Below are positions 19,595 to 28,580 of a DNA stretch of 64,000 nucleotides, piece after piece. Position numbers and translations under genes: made by a program. The stretch's first letter is position 1, and each line of letters begins with the position of its first letter. The notes under the pieces were generated by a model that saw nothing but the letters and a program-made list of their open reading frames with translations, did no database searches and was not told the origin of the DNA. Origin of the DNA: Vibrio hippocampi (GTDB taxonomy: Bacteria > Pseudomonadota > Gammaproteobacteria > Enterobacterales > Vibrionaceae); assembly GCF_921292975.1 (NCBI RefSeq), contig NZ_CAKLCM010000003.1, forward strand, positions 992,001 through 1,056,000, written 5' to 3'.

Positions 19595-20554
19595 ATGACC
19601 CAAGCCAGAAGTCAGCAAGTCTGTTTAGAAGCCACATCGTACTATCACTGCGTTTCCCGCTGTGTTCGCCGTACATTTCTGTGCGGTTATGATGAACAAT
19701 CACAAACAAGTTATGAGCATCGACGCGGCTGGATACAGTCCAGAATCAAGCAACTAAGCCAAATTTTTTGTATCGACATCTGTGCCTATGCTGTGATGAG
19801 TAATCACTATCATGTGGTGGTACATATCAATCAACAGCAAGCGAAAGCATTGTCGGATTTTGATGTGATTGAGCGGTGGAGTCAGCTTCACACAAAGCCT
19901 GTGCTAATACAGCGTTTGCTTTCAAATCAGATAAAAAGTGTTGCCGAGTTAAACGCAGCCAATGAAATCGTAGAGCAGTGGCGAGAGCGCTTATACAGCC
20001 TTAGTTGGTTTATGCGCGAATTGAACTTTGATATTGCGATGAAAGCGAACCGAGAAGAAGATTGCAAAGGGCATTTTTGGGAAAGTCGCTACAAAAGTCA
20101 GGCTTTGTTAGACGACAAAGCATTGCTGGCCGCTATGGCTTATACCGACTTAAATCCCATTCGAGCAGGCACGGCTAAAAGGTCAGAAACATCAGATTAT
20201 ACCTCAGTTCAAGACCGCCTCAATGCTCTGAATCGGGACCAACACACCGCACCTTGTCTTCATCCGTTTGTGGGAAGTTCAACTAATGACATGTTAGCAG
20301 GGATCCCGTTTAGGCTGATGGATTATCTAGAACTGGTCGACTGGACTGGGCGACAACTCAGGCAAGGAAAAGCGCGTATTAACCCCGAGTTACCTCCCCT
20401 TCTGGAAAGACTGAGTCTTACGCAGCAAGAGTGGCTAAAAGTGTGCACTCAACTTGAAAAACAACGTGCAACTTTAGTCGGCGGCAAAGCCAGTTTTCCC
20501 TCCGTACTCATAAAGATGCAAAGGCATCGAATGTGTGGCTACCAACTCGGATAA
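19595..20554 (+). CDS. REP-associated tyrosine transposase, copy 1
   Basis: A 319-residue transposase of the Y1/IS200-like HUH family. The HUH motif is SNHYHVVVHI; the N terminus shows CLEATSYYHCVSRCVRRTF and the C-terminal half AYTDLNPIRAGTAKRS, both usual in RAYT-type proteins. These single-strand nucleases move REP-like or IS200-type DNA. I chose ATG 19595 (MTQARSQQ) because GGAG precedes it; the frame is open 21 codons further up. It differs from copy 2 at two residues (Asn/Lys and Asp/Gly in the DRLNALNRDQ stretch). Confidence 0.85.
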   Translation: MTQARSQQVCLEATSYYHCVSRCVRRTFLCGYDEQSQTSYEHRRGWIQSRIKQLSQIFCIDICAYAVMSNHYHVVVHINQQQAKALSDFDVIERWSQLHTKPVLIQRLLSNQIKSVAELNAANEIVEQWRERLYSLSWFMRELNFDIAMKANREEDCKGHFWESRYKSQALLDDKALLAAMAYTDLNPIRAGTAKRSETSDYTSVQDRLNALNRDQHTAPCLHPFVGSSTNDMLAGIPFRLMDYLELVDWTGRQLRQGKARINPELPPLLERLSLTQQEWLKVCTQLEKQRATLVGGKASFPSVLIKMQRHRMCGYQLG

Positions 20555-20864
20555 TGTCATTTAAAAACTTTGTAACTGGCATCAGCAACTAAGGCTGAGA
20601 GTTGGTGTGGTTGTTATCCTAGGATTTGCCTCATTTTGAAGGTTATCGGCTTAATCTTACTCACAAACACCATACGCTAGAATCTAAGCAAAGCGGATTT
20701 GAAGTTGTTGTAAGATTTACTTTTTAATTTGCCTGTCCTTTTATTCTAAAATGAAACAGTCGTTTCATAAAACTTCGCAAAGTCACTCGTAAAATTCTGT
20801 TGTGATTCAGTTTTCTATCAAGTGGCGAGCTATATTGGTGAAAATTCCACCGTCGGAGCCCATC

Positions 20865-21824
20865 ATGACCCAAGCCAGAAGTCAGCAAGTCTGTTTAGAA
20901 GCCACATCGTACTATCACTGCGTTTCCCGCTGTGTTCGCCGTACATTTCTGTGCGGTTATGATGAACAATCACAAACAAGTTATGAGCATCGACGCGGCT
21001 GGATACAGTCCAGAATCAAGCAACTAAGCCAAATTTTTTGTATCGACATCTGTGCCTATGCTGTGATGAGTAATCACTATCATGTGGTGGTACATATCAA
21101 TCAACAGCAAGCGAAAGCATTGTCGGATTTTGATGTGATTGAGCGGTGGAGTCAGCTTCACACAAAGCCTGTGCTAATACAGCGTTTGCTTTCAAATCAG
21201 ATAAAAAGTGTTGCCGAGTTAAACGCAGCCAATGAAATCGTAGAGCAGTGGCGAGAGCGCTTATACAGCCTTAGTTGGTTTATGCGCGAATTGAACTTTG
21301 ATATTGCGATGAAAGCGAACCGAGAAGAAGATTGCAAAGGGCATTTTTGGGAAAGTCGCTACAAAAGTCAGGCTTTGTTAGACGACAAAGCATTGCTGGC
21401 CGCTATGGCTTATACCGACTTAAATCCCATTCGAGCAGGCACGGCTAAAAGGTCAGAAACATCAGACTATACCTCAGTTCAAGACCGCCTCAAGGCTTTG
21501 AATCGGGGGCAACACACCGCACCTTGTCTTCATCCGTTTGTGGGAAGCTCAACTAATGACATGTTAGCAGGGATCCCGTTCAGGCTGATGGATTATCTGG
21601 AACTGGTCGACTGGACTGGGCGACAACTCAGGCAAGGAAAAGCGCGTATTAACCCCGAGTTACCTCCCCTTCTGGAAAGACTGAGTCTTACGCAGCAAGA
21701 GTGGCTAAAAGTGTGTACTCAACTTGAAAAACAACGTGCAACTTTAGTCGGCGGCAAAGCCAGTTTTCCCTCAGTACTCATAAAGATGCAAAGGCATCGA
21801 ATGTGTGGCTACCAACTCGGATAA
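20865..21824 (+). CDS. REP-associated tyrosine transposase, copy 2
   Basis: The same 319-residue HUH transposase as at 19595, exactly 1270 bases later, with the same start and ribosome-binding site. It reads DRLKALNRGQ where copy 1 has DRLNALNRDQ; other base changes in the 3' half are silent. Both copies look intact. Confidence 0.85.
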   Translation: MTQARSQQVCLEATSYYHCVSRCVRRTFLCGYDEQSQTSYEHRRGWIQSRIKQLSQIFCIDICAYAVMSNHYHVVVHINQQQAKALSDFDVIERWSQLHTKPVLIQRLLSNQIKSVAELNAANEIVEQWRERLYSLSWFMRELNFDIAMKANREEDCKGHFWESRYKSQALLDDKALLAAMAYTDLNPIRAGTAKRSETSDYTSVQDRLKALNRGQHTAPCLHPFVGSSTNDMLAGIPFRLMDYLELVDWTGRQLRQGKARINPELPPLLERLSLTQQEWLKVCTQLEKQRATLVGGKASFPSVLIKMQRHRMCGYQLG

Positions 21825-22017
21825 TGTCATTTGAAAACTTTGTAACTGGCATCAGCAACTAAGGCTGAGAGTTGGTGTGGTTGTTATTCTGGGATTTGCC
21901 TCACTTTGAAGGTTATCAGCTTAATCTTACTCACAAACACCATACGCTAGAATCTAAGCAGAGCGGATTTGAAGTTGTTTTAAGATTTACTTTTTAATTT
22001 GCCTGTCCTTTTATTTT

Positions 22018-22446
22018 TTTTTCAAATACGTCCCATGGAAAGACTACAAGACCATTACCGCAGACTTAAAAGAAATCTATCAAGCTACGACGGAAGATGA
22101 AGCTCTGTTGGCGCTAGAGCACTTCGGTGATAAATGGGATGAAAAGTACCCTCAAATCAGTCGCTCATGGACGGCTCATTGGGATAATCTCAATACTCTG
22201 TTCAGCTACCCTCAAGATATCCGTAAAGCTATCTACACGACGAATGCGATTGAATCACTGAACAGCGTGATCAGAAAGGCGACCAAGAAACGTAAACTGT
22301 TCCCGACGGATGAATCGGCTAGAAAGGTAGTGTATCTGGCGATTATGGATGCTTCCAAGAGATGGACAATGCCAATCCATCACTGGAAGCAAGCTCTAAA
22401 CCGCTTTATGATTATGTTCGAAGACCGACTAACTGAATACTTGTAA
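22018..22446 (+). pseudogene. IS256-family transposase, C-terminal remnant
   Basis: About 142 codons remain open from the RAYT element boundary: YVPWKDYKTITADLKEIYQ, later YTTNAIESLNSVIRKATKKR, and the end WTMPIHHWKQALNRFMIMF. These are signatures of the IS256/Mutator transposase C-terminal third, including the final catalytic region. The N-terminal two thirds are missing, because the sequence begins right after the T-run that ends RAYT copy 2. A TTG at 22108 could start a 112-residue peptide, but it would not be an active transposase. Confidence 0.85.
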
Positions 22447-22454
22447 CAAAGAGC

Positions 22455-22512
22455 AGTTACACAGAATTATTTACAGGGTCGTGCAAGACCCTGTAAATCG
22501 TTCTGTGTAACT
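22455..22512. repeat. 26-bp inverted repeat at the end of the IS256 remnant
   Basis: Arms at 22455-22480 and 22487-22512 match at 24 of 26 bases around a 6-base loop (GTGCAA). The left arm fits an IS256-type right end, lying nine bases after the transposase stop. The right arm reads like the left end of the same element, so the pair looks like two IS ends back to back. It could also act as a terminator. Confidence 0.6.
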
Positions 22513-22526
22513 ATCGGGACTCTGAG

Positions 22527-24173
22527 TTATAGATAACGTTCTAAGCTTTTCTGTGGCATTACGCTGCATCGGTATCGGTGTGCTACGGTATCAATGTAGT
22601 CGTGTGTAATAAACAAATCTTCAAAGTCAGCTTTTCGATTACACTCAGGGCATTGTGAATCCACAACGATGATCTTCGGTGAAGTGATATAGCAGTTGTT
22701 ACACCTAAGACCATGCCCACCGTAGCGTTTGAAAACAACGGTGTCTGCTTGAATCATCTGTTCAATCCGCCTCTGCTTCATTTCGAAAGTTATTTGTTGT
22801 CTTCTTTGAGCAAGCAGTTTTTCTTCTCGTTCTATGCGCAAGCATTCTTCTCTAAACCTTGCTAACTCATCCATTTCCTTATGAATTCGATATCTGAAAT
22901 CCTCGATGCTTTGATCGCATAAATAGAAAACCGATGCGTTGCTTGTCATGGTCAACACTTTTTTACTAGCTAGGTATTGAAGATAATCGAGTATCACTTT
23001 AAACGGTGAGATGATCTTTCGGTTTTCTTCTCTAGTGAGATACCAAGCAATGCGTTTGTTAGTCTGTGAACCGTTAGTTTTTGCTTTCTCTCTCGCTTGA
23101 TATTGAGCAGTGTTCAAACGCAGCATGTTTTCATTCACACGGACGTGTTTTTGCACAAAGCGTTTTATGTCAAAAGCCTTGATTTCACGGCTATCTCCAA
23201 TGCGATACAACTGTTCAATGATAAGTGCTTGCCAGTGTTCTCGCTTACACTCAAAGATCCAATCAATGTCGGTACTGTAACCAACTAAATCAGAATACTT
23301 ATCTACATCAAACCACTTTAAGAACGCAGGTCTTATGTTTTGCTTCTGTTGTTCTTGTTGCTCAATCCAAGTGCTATCGACTGTATCTAACCACTCAAGC
23401 TCATGCTTGATTTCATCTCTGAATCGTTGTTTCGCGTTTTCGATGTTCTGCGCTTTTATCTGTTGACGCTCGTTCTCTGCATCTATGCGTGATTGAATGA
23501 ATCGGTTCTTTTGTTCAGCTTTTAGTTCCAGTTCAGCAAGAGCTTTTTTAGCCTTTTCCATTGCTTTTGGATGATGTATCCATCTAGCGTTAATCGGGTC
23601 GAAAACTGCTTTTCTAATCTCATCGTCTTGATACAACTTGTCAGAGTTATGCAGGTCAGTAAGAACAATTTCTATCGCAGGTTGGTCTTGCTCGATTATC
23701 GCAGCAATCTTTTCCGGCTCACTTTCATGAGTAACAGTGATTTCAACAAACAACGAGCGATTCTTTAGCGTGCCGTGAGTGTCAATCCGATACTTATCCC
23801 ACGAGTATTCGCTTTGAACAGAATCAAATGCAACCCTAGCAGTCGGGTGCTCGATGCTTTGACCTCTTAGAACAGAGAAATCAATTAAAGTGACCTCGGG
23901 CATGAAAAAGAACTCTGGCAGAACAATGCTCCGTTCTATCTCTAGTAGCTGTTGAGCGTATTGATGAAGATAAGACATCGCCTCATAGTTGAAGCAGTCA
24001 GTATCAACAGCATGAGCGAAATGCGGGCGCTTGCGCTCACCGTTGTTCTTAGCAATGAGTGTTTTTCTGCAGTTTGGACAAACGCAATCACAGGCTAAAC
24101 CGTTAGGTACATTCTTAACGTGATGTATTTTTCCGTCTTTTAGACCGAACGGTATAAGCACTTGGATTCTCAC
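22527..24173 (-). CDS. CoiA-like predicted nuclease with zinc-binding ends
   Basis: A 548-residue protein. The N terminus has a CoiA-type zinc motif (CVCPNCRKTLIAKN followed by RPHFAHA). Around residues 130-175 lies a likely PD-(D/E)xK nuclease core (YRIDTHG then SLFVEITVTHE). A long charged helical stretch follows (about 200-270), and the C-terminal end has a second zinc ribbon (CNNCYIT ... CPECNRK). CoiA proteins act in DNA uptake in Gram-positives; proteins like this in Gram-negatives sit on mobile islands and their role is unclear. The start is a GTG at 24173 with no clear ribosome-binding site. It borders the transposase cluster. Confidence 0.6.
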   Translation of the reverse strand: MRIQVLIPFGLKDGKIHHVKNVPNGLACDCVCPNCRKTLIAKNNGERKRPHFAHAVDTDCFNYEAMSYLHQYAQQLLEIERSIVLPEFFFMPEVTLIDFSVLRGQSIEHPTARVAFDSVQSEYSWDKYRIDTHGTLKNRSLFVEITVTHESEPEKIAAIIEQDQPAIEIVLTDLHNSDKLYQDDEIRKAVFDPINARWIHHPKAMEKAKKALAELELKAEQKNRFIQSRIDAENERQQIKAQNIENAKQRFRDEIKHELEWLDTVDSTWIEQQEQQKQNIRPAFLKWFDVDKYSDLVGYSTDIDWIFECKREHWQALIIEQLYRIGDSREIKAFDIKRFVQKHVRVNENMLRLNTAQYQAREKAKTNGSQTNKRIAWYLTREENRKIISPFKVILDYLQYLASKKVLTMTSNASVFYLCDQSIEDFRYRIHKEMDELARFREECLRIEREEKLLAQRRQQITFEMKQRRIEQMIQADTVVFKRYGGHGLRCNNCYITSPKIIVVDSQCPECNRKADFEDLFITHDYIDTVAHRYRCSVMPQKSLERYL

Positions 24174-24556
24174 ATAAACTATTCAAGATGACGCTACTAT
24201 AACCAGTCGCAATCATTTAACCTAGTCTACGCCGAAGATCATTGTAAATATCAGTTTCAGCCAGTTCTAATTTGATATACGGTCATTCTTCTGCAAACTC
24301 TATGTCCATTCAGTACTTGATCGATAATGAGCCTTGGAAGTAGGGTCAGGTCTCGCGTTTTGCTTCGTATTATTTTTTGTATGTTTAATATTGCTGATTA
24401 TCTGAATCCGTATTTAGAGACCCAACAAACAAAGGGGCAGATTCGGGTTATCTCCCTTTAAAACAAGTCTGAAAATGAATAAGTCAGTTACATTACTCAA
24501 TTAGAAAGTAATGGATTCACTAGGGTGTTGCAAAGACTCTAATCTGGTGACCAAAT
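24174..24556. other. Gap without a recognisable gene
   Basis: This 383-base stretch between the CoiA-like gene and the MFS gene holds no coding frame I can support. It is AT-rich with scattered stop codons, and AGGGTCAGGTCTCGCG occurs at about 24343. It is probably island-boundary sequence. Confidence 0.4.
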
Positions 24557-25780
24557 TTAGTTGCCCCCTACACCCACTTCCCCAACCTTCACAAACACTC
24601 CATTACTCTCTGAAATGCTAGGATATACCCAGTACATCACTGCAATTGCAACAAACATAACCACAGTTGCAAGAGCGAAACCTAGCTGAGTCACTCCGTA
24701 ATGACTGAGCATAGCGATCACCACATAGCTTAAGCTTTGAGCCATAGTCGCAAACATTTGTAGCGCTCCGTCTGCTCTACCCCGTTGTTCGATGGCGATC
24801 GTGTGATGCATCCAGTTGGTTCGAGCAATTCGATTACACGCATTAAATAGTCCAAACAGCGCAGTAAAGGCGAGTAGATAGATTGGATGAGGAGAAAGCG
24901 CCATTCCCAAAATCGTCACTCCACTTACAAACATGGATAGCATCATCACTTTAGGCAGCGAGCCAAGGGTAAGTAGCTTTTTAATCAGTATTCCTGTGAT
25001 TAGTGCTCCCGCACCGAAAGCCATGCTATAACCTGCCAACCATTCACCAGAAATGCCTTGCTCAGAAAACCAAATTGGAACCAGCTTTCCTAAGTAAGTA
25101 ATGATTGGGTAACTTAAAGCTGAAAACATCAAAAAGATGAAGAACTGTGGCTGTCTGCTGACTATTTGTTTGCTTTCTAATACTTCATCCACAAATGAAT
25201 TGCTTACCGACTTACGCAATTGACGACGATAGGGCGTGAAAACATAGCTCAATGTCGCAATAACGGATGCGATAGCAGCAAACATCGCAAATTCTTTCAT
25301 GCTCCACACTTCAAGTAACATAACTCCTAAAGCCCCTGCTCCCATGGTTGTAGATTGCATGATGATTTCTTGCTTACCGGAGATTGCAGCGTACTCATGA
25401 GCTTCAAAATTCTCTTGGGTAAACGCATTATTAGCTGTCCAAGCGAGGTTACTCGATACCCAAAACACCAGTTGTGCTAACGCTAATAGCCAGATTGAAT
25501 CCATGCTAGTCAAATAGCTCAGCAACACAGCGAGTGCAGTAAACGTTTGAATAAGTTGGACATTGATCAATATTGATTTTCTTGAGTGCCTATCAATTAA
25601 GGTTGAAAAAAACGGTGCCGAAAAAAATGAGATTAATGTACAGGCTAATGCCACTATGGCGACGAATGCACCCATTCCTTCCGTTTTTAACATCATCCAT
25701 GGTAGTGCCATCATGAAAAGCCCGGATGATATCCCATCAAAAAATCGCCCACTTAAGTAAGTCATTGTTCTATTTTTCAT
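24557..25780 (-). CDS. MFS efflux-type transporter under a SoxR operator
   Basis: A 407-residue, roughly 12-segment MFS protein. The start MKNRTMTYLSGRFFDGISSG and the loop FFSTLIDRHSRKSILI are usual in macrolide-efflux-like (MefA/YfiS-like) transporters. GGAG lies before the ATG at 25780. Its promoter region contains a perfect SoxR-type operator, suggesting induction by redox-active compounds such as phenazines or quinones. The substrate is inferred, not shown. A damaged soxR lies on the other side of the operator. Confidence 0.78.
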   Translation of the reverse strand: MKNRTMTYLSGRFFDGISSGLFMMALPWMMLKTEGMGAFVAIVALACTLISFFSAPFFSTLIDRHSRKSILINVQLIQTFTALAVLLSYLTSMDSIWLLALAQLVFWVSSNLAWTANNAFTQENFEAHEYAAISGKQEIIMQSTTMGAGALGVMLLEVWSMKEFAMFAAIASVIATLSYVFTPYRRQLRKSVSNSFVDEVLESKQIVSRQPQFFIFLMFSALSYPIITYLGKLVPIWFSEQGISGEWLAGYSMAFGAGALITGILIKKLLTLGSLPKVMMLSMFVSGVTILGMALSPHPIYLLAFTALFGLFNACNRIARTNWMHHTIAIEQRGRADGALQMFATMAQSLSYVVIAMLSHYGVTQLGFALATVVMFVAIAVMYWVYPSISESNGVFVKVGEVGVGGN

Positions 25781-25805
25781 CCCTGATCTCCATATGCTCT
25801 GAACT

Positions 25806-25845
25806 TACCGCCACTCTAAGACCTCAAGTTAACTTGAGGTAAAGC
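25806..25845 (-). promoter_or_regulatory. SoxR operator and MerR-type promoter
   Basis: A perfect 20-bp palindrome, ACCTCAAGTTAACTTGAGGT (25821-25840), is the same as the E. coli soxS SoxR box core. On the minus strand it lies between TTTACC (-35) and TAGAGT (-10) with a 19-bp spacer. This long spacer is the hallmark of promoters that SoxR/MerR proteins untwist to activate. It points toward the MFS gene at 25780. Confidence 0.9.
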
Positions 25846-25870
25846 ACTTTTTACTGGCTGGAGAAATAAA

Positions 25871-26140
25871 ATGGATATGAGCATCGAAACGGTCGGGTGT
25901 AAAAGTCTCTGCTCTGCATTTTTACGAGCAAAAAGGGTTAATCTATAGTTGGCGAAATCGAGGGAACCAGCGTCGATATCATCGTAATGTATTACGTCGA
26001 TTAGCGGTAATTAAAGCGGCTCAAGAAGTGGGATTAACTCTTGATGAAATATCAATATCACTTAAGCAACTCCCTCAGCATCGCGCCCCAAACCATGAAC
26101 AATGAGACAAGAGCTTGCCCGTCGCTTTGGCTGACAGGAA
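25871..26140 (+). pseudogene. soxR: soxR remnant, frameshifted and lacking the iron-sulfur domain
   Basis: The ATG at 25871 reads MDMSIE, then an indel breaks the frame. From about 25888 another frame gives [18 protein letters not shown] followed by [20 protein letters not shown], the MerR/SoxR DNA-binding domain, on to [11 protein letters not shown] and a TGA. A further short match (QELARRF) is in a different frame. The dimer helix is cut and the four-cysteine iron-sulfur motif (CIGCGCLS-type) is absent. No functional SoxR can be made here, although its operator next door is perfect. Confidence 0.85.
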
Positions 26141-26361
26141 CCAAGAAAGCCAATTTAGTAAAGAGAGCGACTGTTTAAGTATCGTTTAAATTTAGCTCTG
26201 TTTTTTTTAGTCTCAATGCGCATAAACAAAACCGCGCGACGGGCTACAAACGGCTACCACAATCATGGAAAGTACAGGGCGGGCTACAGAAAATGTACAT
26301 TTTTCGCTTATTAACTTTGAGTCTGTGTAGACACTTTTGATACAAACACTGTTTTGTAGGC

Positions 26362-26390
26362 AAAAAAAGAGCCGCTAAAAAAGCGGCTCT
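26362..26390 (-). terminator. Terminator of guaC
   Basis: AGAGCCGCT and AGCGGCTCT form a 9-bp stem with a 5-base loop. On the minus strand the hairpin is followed by a run of seven T. It lies 29 bases beyond the guaC stop. Confidence 0.85.
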
Positions 26391-26418
26391 CATTCAACAA
26401 ATTTTGCTCAGCATTAGC

Positions 26419-27465
26419 TTATGCGTCTTTACCATACACGTTGTTTTCTTGCTCTTGCACGCGAATAAACGTTGTACGCTTTGTTAGCTCTTTAAGCTTT
26501 GCTGCACCTACATAAGTACACGTTGAACGCACGCCACCAAGGATGTCTTGGATCGTGTTGTTTACGTCGCCACGGAATGGAAGTAGGACCGTCTTACCTT
26601 CAGCGGCACGGTAGTTGGCAACACCACCAGAGTGTTTGTCCATCGCTGATTGCGAAGACATACCGTAGAATTTCATAAATGATTTGCCGTCTTGTTCGAT
26701 GACTTCACCACCAGATTGCTCGTGACCCGCTAGCATGCCACCAAGCATCACGAAGTCTGCACCGCCACCAAACGCTTTCGCTACGTCACCCGCACAAGCA
26801 CAACCGCCGTCACCGATGATCATACCGCCCAGTCCGTGTGCGGCATCCGCGCATTCGATAATGGCAGAGAGTTGAGGGTAACCTACACCTGTTTTTACAC
26901 GCGTCGTGCAAACTGAACCAGGACCAATTCCTACTTTTACGATATCGGCACCAGCAAGAATAAGCTCTTCACACATATCACCAGTGACTACGTTACCCGC
27001 TGAGATGGTTTTGGTTGGAAACTCTGCACGTACTTTTTGTACGAATTCAACGAGGTGCTCTGAGTAGCCGTTGGCGATATCAATACAGATAAATTCTAAA
27101 TCATCGCTAAGCACTAGGATTTGCTGGATTTTTTCAAAATCGCGTTCAGATGTACCTGTCGAAACAAATACCTTGTTTAGCGTCTCTTTAGAAGCTGACG
27201 CAACAAATTCTGCCCATTGCTCTACAGTGTAGTGCTTATGCATCGCAGTCATTACACCGTGTTGCGCCAGTGCAGTTGCCATTTCAAAGCTACCGACTGA
27301 GTCCATATTGGCTGCAATAACAGGTACGCCAGACCATTGACGGCCGCTATGCTTGAATGTAAAATCACGGGTTAAATTTACTTGAGAACGACTTTTTAGC
27401 GTTGAACGTTTCGGGCGAAACAGTACATCTTTGAAGCCTAACTTAAGTTCTTGTTCGATACGCAT
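26419..27465 (-). CDS. guaC: GMP reductase
   Basis: A 348-residue TIM-barrel enzyme that converts GMP to IMP with NADPH, part of purine salvage. The catalytic cysteine loop is [20 protein letters not shown]. The N terminus [20 protein letters not shown] is that of GuaC rather than the longer IMP dehydrogenase, and there is no CBS insert. The ATG at 27465 has AAAGGA upstream; 16 further in-frame codons upstream are not family-like. Two similar hairpins lie in the leader. Confidence 0.93.
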   Translation of the reverse strand: MRIEQELKLGFKDVLFRPKRSTLKSRSQVNLTRDFTFKHSGRQWSGVPVIAANMDSVGSFEMATALAQHGVMTAMHKHYTVEQWAEFVASASKETLNKVFVSTGTSERDFEKIQQILVLSDDLEFICIDIANGYSEHLVEFVQKVRAEFPTKTISAGNVVTGDMCEELILAGADIVKVGIGPGSVCTTRVKTGVGYPQLSAIIECADAAHGLGGMIIGDGGCACAGDVAKAFGGGADFVMLGGMLAGHEQSGGEVIEQDGKSFMKFYGMSSQSAMDKHSGGVANYRAAEGKTVLLPFRGDVNNTIQDILGGVRSTCTYVGAAKLKELTKRTTFIRVQEQENNVYGKDA

Positions 27466-27640
27466 TGTGTAAATTCCTTTAAATGTGAGTACATGTTCCA
27501 GTGGGCATATCACTTACATAATGGGGTGGCAGCCCCACAAAGCATAGTGCTTGGGTAACGCGTTGGCAGACGCATCACCTTTCTTCGGACACAAAAAAAC
27601 CGGAGCGTTGGCAGACGCTCCGGTTTTCAGCATTATAGGT
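27466..27640 (-). promoter_or_regulatory. guaC leader with twin hairpins
   Basis: Read on the minus strand, a strong hairpin (27596-27627: AACCGGAGCGT ... ACGCTCCGGTT) is followed by seven T, like a terminator. Some 40 bases further on, nearer guaC, the same 14-mer GCGTCTGCCAACGC (27560-27573) forms a second short hairpin. The 14-mer at 27605-27618 is the top of the first hairpin. The layout could be an upstream gene's terminator or an attenuator acting on guaC. No known riboswitch was recognised. Confidence 0.5.
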
Positions 27641-27966
27641 TGGGATAACTTTATCGCAAGTCTGATATTTCAATTTTTTTTGTGTTACCATTCCGACTAG
27701 TTACAAACCTACACGTTATCAACTCGCCTTAACCCCTCAATAAAACCAACTCAACTCATTGTTTTAAAAGCATTTAAATCTTAAGTACGCATTCCGCAGC
27801 TTTACCAAGAGTCTATCTTGCACCTGTCATTTGCCAGACGAAAACGGTTTCGTTTCATCAAAAACGCGAGAGAAGTCACATCAAAACCACCCCAAACTAG
27901 ACTAAAAAATCGCCAAAAGATATTATACAGAACAGCACTCCATATAATATTGAAAGAAATCCCATT
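27641..27966. other. Gap before the outer-membrane gene
   Basis: AT-rich non-coding sequence of about 325 bases between the guaC leader and the next gene. It should hold that gene's promoter; I see no clear operator or RNA. Confidence 0.4.
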
Positions 27967-28539
27967 ATGTCAGTACAATTGAACACTTCAATAGTGATGC
28001 TCGTGGCACTCATACTTAACTTTGTTATACCCTCTACTTCAGTTGCTAATGGACGAGGTGAAGTTTTTGCTTCAGCAGGTCTTGCCTCTCTGAACAGCGA
28101 CAATGGCAGCAACACGACATGGGTAACCCAATTAGGCTACCTGCACAACTTATCGCCTTTTATTTCGATAGAGGGAGGTTATACAACGCAGATCTCCGGA
28201 ACTAGCACCTTTTCTGACGACAATGGTAACGACATTTATGTTGAGTATTGGGGGCTATTTGTTGGCGGCAAGGTTCAACATCATACGCGCAGTTTCACTC
28301 TTTACGGAAAGGCTGGAGCAAGCTACATCGATATGGATGAACACTTTTTTGATGGCAACATCAATACTAAAGATCCCAAATACCATCATAAAAGTGTTCA
28401 ACCCTACGCAGCTATTGGGGTCTCTTTTCCCTCTCCACTTCGTAAATATGTTGATTTAAGCGCAGAAGTAAACTACCAAAAGCTCGATGCCGGTTATAGT
28501 TCTACCGGAGTGACGATGTCTGCGACCTATCGATTTTGA
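27967..28539 (+). CDS. Small outer-membrane beta-barrel protein
   Basis: A 190-residue protein with a signal peptide (VMLVALILNFVIPSTSVA) and then eight or so amphipathic strands, ending SATYRF with the C-terminal phenylalanine read by the barrel-assembly machinery. The pattern (FASAGLASLN, GYTTQISG, LYGKAGASYIDMD) fits the OmpA/opacity-type eight-stranded porin-like fold. Its function is unknown. An ATG start with a weak ribosome-binding site is seen. Confidence 0.65.
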   Translation: MSVQLNTSIVMLVALILNFVIPSTSVANGRGEVFASAGLASLNSDNGSNTTWVTQLGYLHNLSPFISIEGGYTTQISGTSTFSDDNGNDIYVEYWGLFVGGKVQHHTRSFTLYGKAGASYIDMDEHFFDGNINTKDPKYHHKSVQPYAAIGVSFPSPLRKYVDLSAEVNYQKLDAGYSSTGVTMSATYRF

Positions 28540-28580
28540 TGGATTTATAAAGCGGTATCTTCAAACGGCGAGTTAATTCG

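Larger units (their letters stand above)
19457..22015 (+). mobile_element. Two tandem copies of a RAYT/IS200-like element
   Basis: A unit of 1270 bp is present twice: from about 19478 and from about 20748. AAAAGGACAGGCA lies at 19458-19470 at the left boundary, and its inverted form TGCCTGTCCTTTT at 20730-20742 and 22000-22012 ends each copy. The left-hand arm is present only once, before copy 1. The 5' part of the copies is identical; scattered substitutions occur in the 3' half. Immediately right lies an IS256-family remnant lacking its N-terminal part, so the insertions probably went into that element. Confidence 0.8.

Noticed and set aside
22108..22446. A complete small transposase gene
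   Set aside because: The frame is open upstream to the RAYT boundary and the sequence is only the last third of an IS256 transposase.
24340..24460. A further transposon end near AGGGTCAGGTCTCGCG
   Set aside because: No paired end or transposase is present and the sequence could not be tied to the RAYT elements here.
27466..27640. A purine riboswitch in front of guaC
   Set aside because: The conserved purine-aptamer core is not seen; only two hairpins sharing a 14-mer are present.
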